Source of the DNA: an uncultured Selenomonadaceae bacterium
GTDB taxonomy: Bacteria; Bacillota; Negativicutes; Selenomonadales; Selenomonadaceae
Reading direction: 5' to 3'
DNA: 39,345 nt
NCBI GenBank assembly: GCA_905234705.1
Contig: CAJOIB010000012.1
Coordinates: 21,407 to 60,751, forward strand
Shown here in pieces: positions 39,332-39,345 of the stretch. A program made the position numbers and the translations under genes. Position 1 is the first letter of the stretch, and every line of letters starts with the position of its first letter. The notes under the pieces were generated by a model. The model made no database searches, had not been told where the DNA came from, and saw nothing but the letters and a program-made list of their open reading frames with translations.

Positions 39332-39345
39332 AAAAATTAATCGTA

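Overview
The window looks like a chromosomal stretch of an uncultured, moderately AT-rich Firmicute. A diderm Negativicutes-type bacterium (Selenomonadales-like) is my best guess. Pointers are the DAP-type MurE (DNPR motif), the infC-rpmI-rplT operon with a leader terminator and an AUU-started IF3, an F-type ATP synthase operon, VanW/DUF1850/DUF4127 proteins, NAD-malic enzyme, LarC and many TTG starts. The taxonomic call is inference; no rRNA gene is present.

Layout. 1-2700: end of a cell-wall cluster (murE fragment, murF, mraY). 2700-4510: PmtA-like methyltransferase and diaminopimelate decarboxylase. 4640-8490: a decay zone in which a secreted alpha/beta hydrolase, a glyoxalase, an unidentified fragment and an aldo/keto reductase are broken, while a MerR regulator and a Gfo/Idh/MocA oxidoreductase are intact. 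8510-14260: NAD-malic enzyme, DUF1850, VanW, a wrecked alpha-hydroxy-acid oxidase beside an intact MarR regulator, and a CNNM/CBS membrane protein. 14280-20200: tRNA-Ser, exodeoxyribonuclease III, amidase, a 968-aa amino-acid-permease/histidine-kinase/receiver fusion, and larC. 20400-23600: a small unknown protein, NDH-2 and the IF3-L35-L20 operon. 23600-29040: PRC-barrel and TPR proteins, a 3-hydroxyisobutyrate-dehydrogenase-like enzyme, MscL with a zinc ribbon, thiE/thiM and a small secreted protein. 29100-31700: tRNA-Glu, TatD nuclease, DUF4127 protein. 31770-39292: the complete ATP synthase operon atpIBEFHAGDC on the minus strand, with two extra secreted-protein genes inserted (after atpB and after atpG).

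Four things stand out. (1) The 9-mer TCGCGCAGG occurs about 20 times by eye count, on both strands and in all three codon phases, against a chance expectation well below one; it behaves like an uptake- or Chi-type genome word. (2) A palindromic repeat family (TTAGGG...CCCCTAA) sits in frame inside murF and directly at the stop codons of larC and rpmI. (3) Several conserved genes (mraY, rpmI, atpD, probably atpA, the aldo/keto reductase twice) carry short frame-breaking deletions, most of about 20 nt; this is either an assembly artefact or unusual decay and needs read-level checking. (4) The permease-kinase-receiver fusion is an uncommon transporter-sensor architecture.

Functionally the window combines envelope building (murE/F, mraY, lysA, amidase, VanW), carbon and lactate/malate metabolism (malic enzyme, LarC, lost lactate oxidase), energy conservation (NDH-2, ATP synthase) and translation (IF3, L35, L20). 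All start sites, counts and domain positions were read by eye; no database search was possible.
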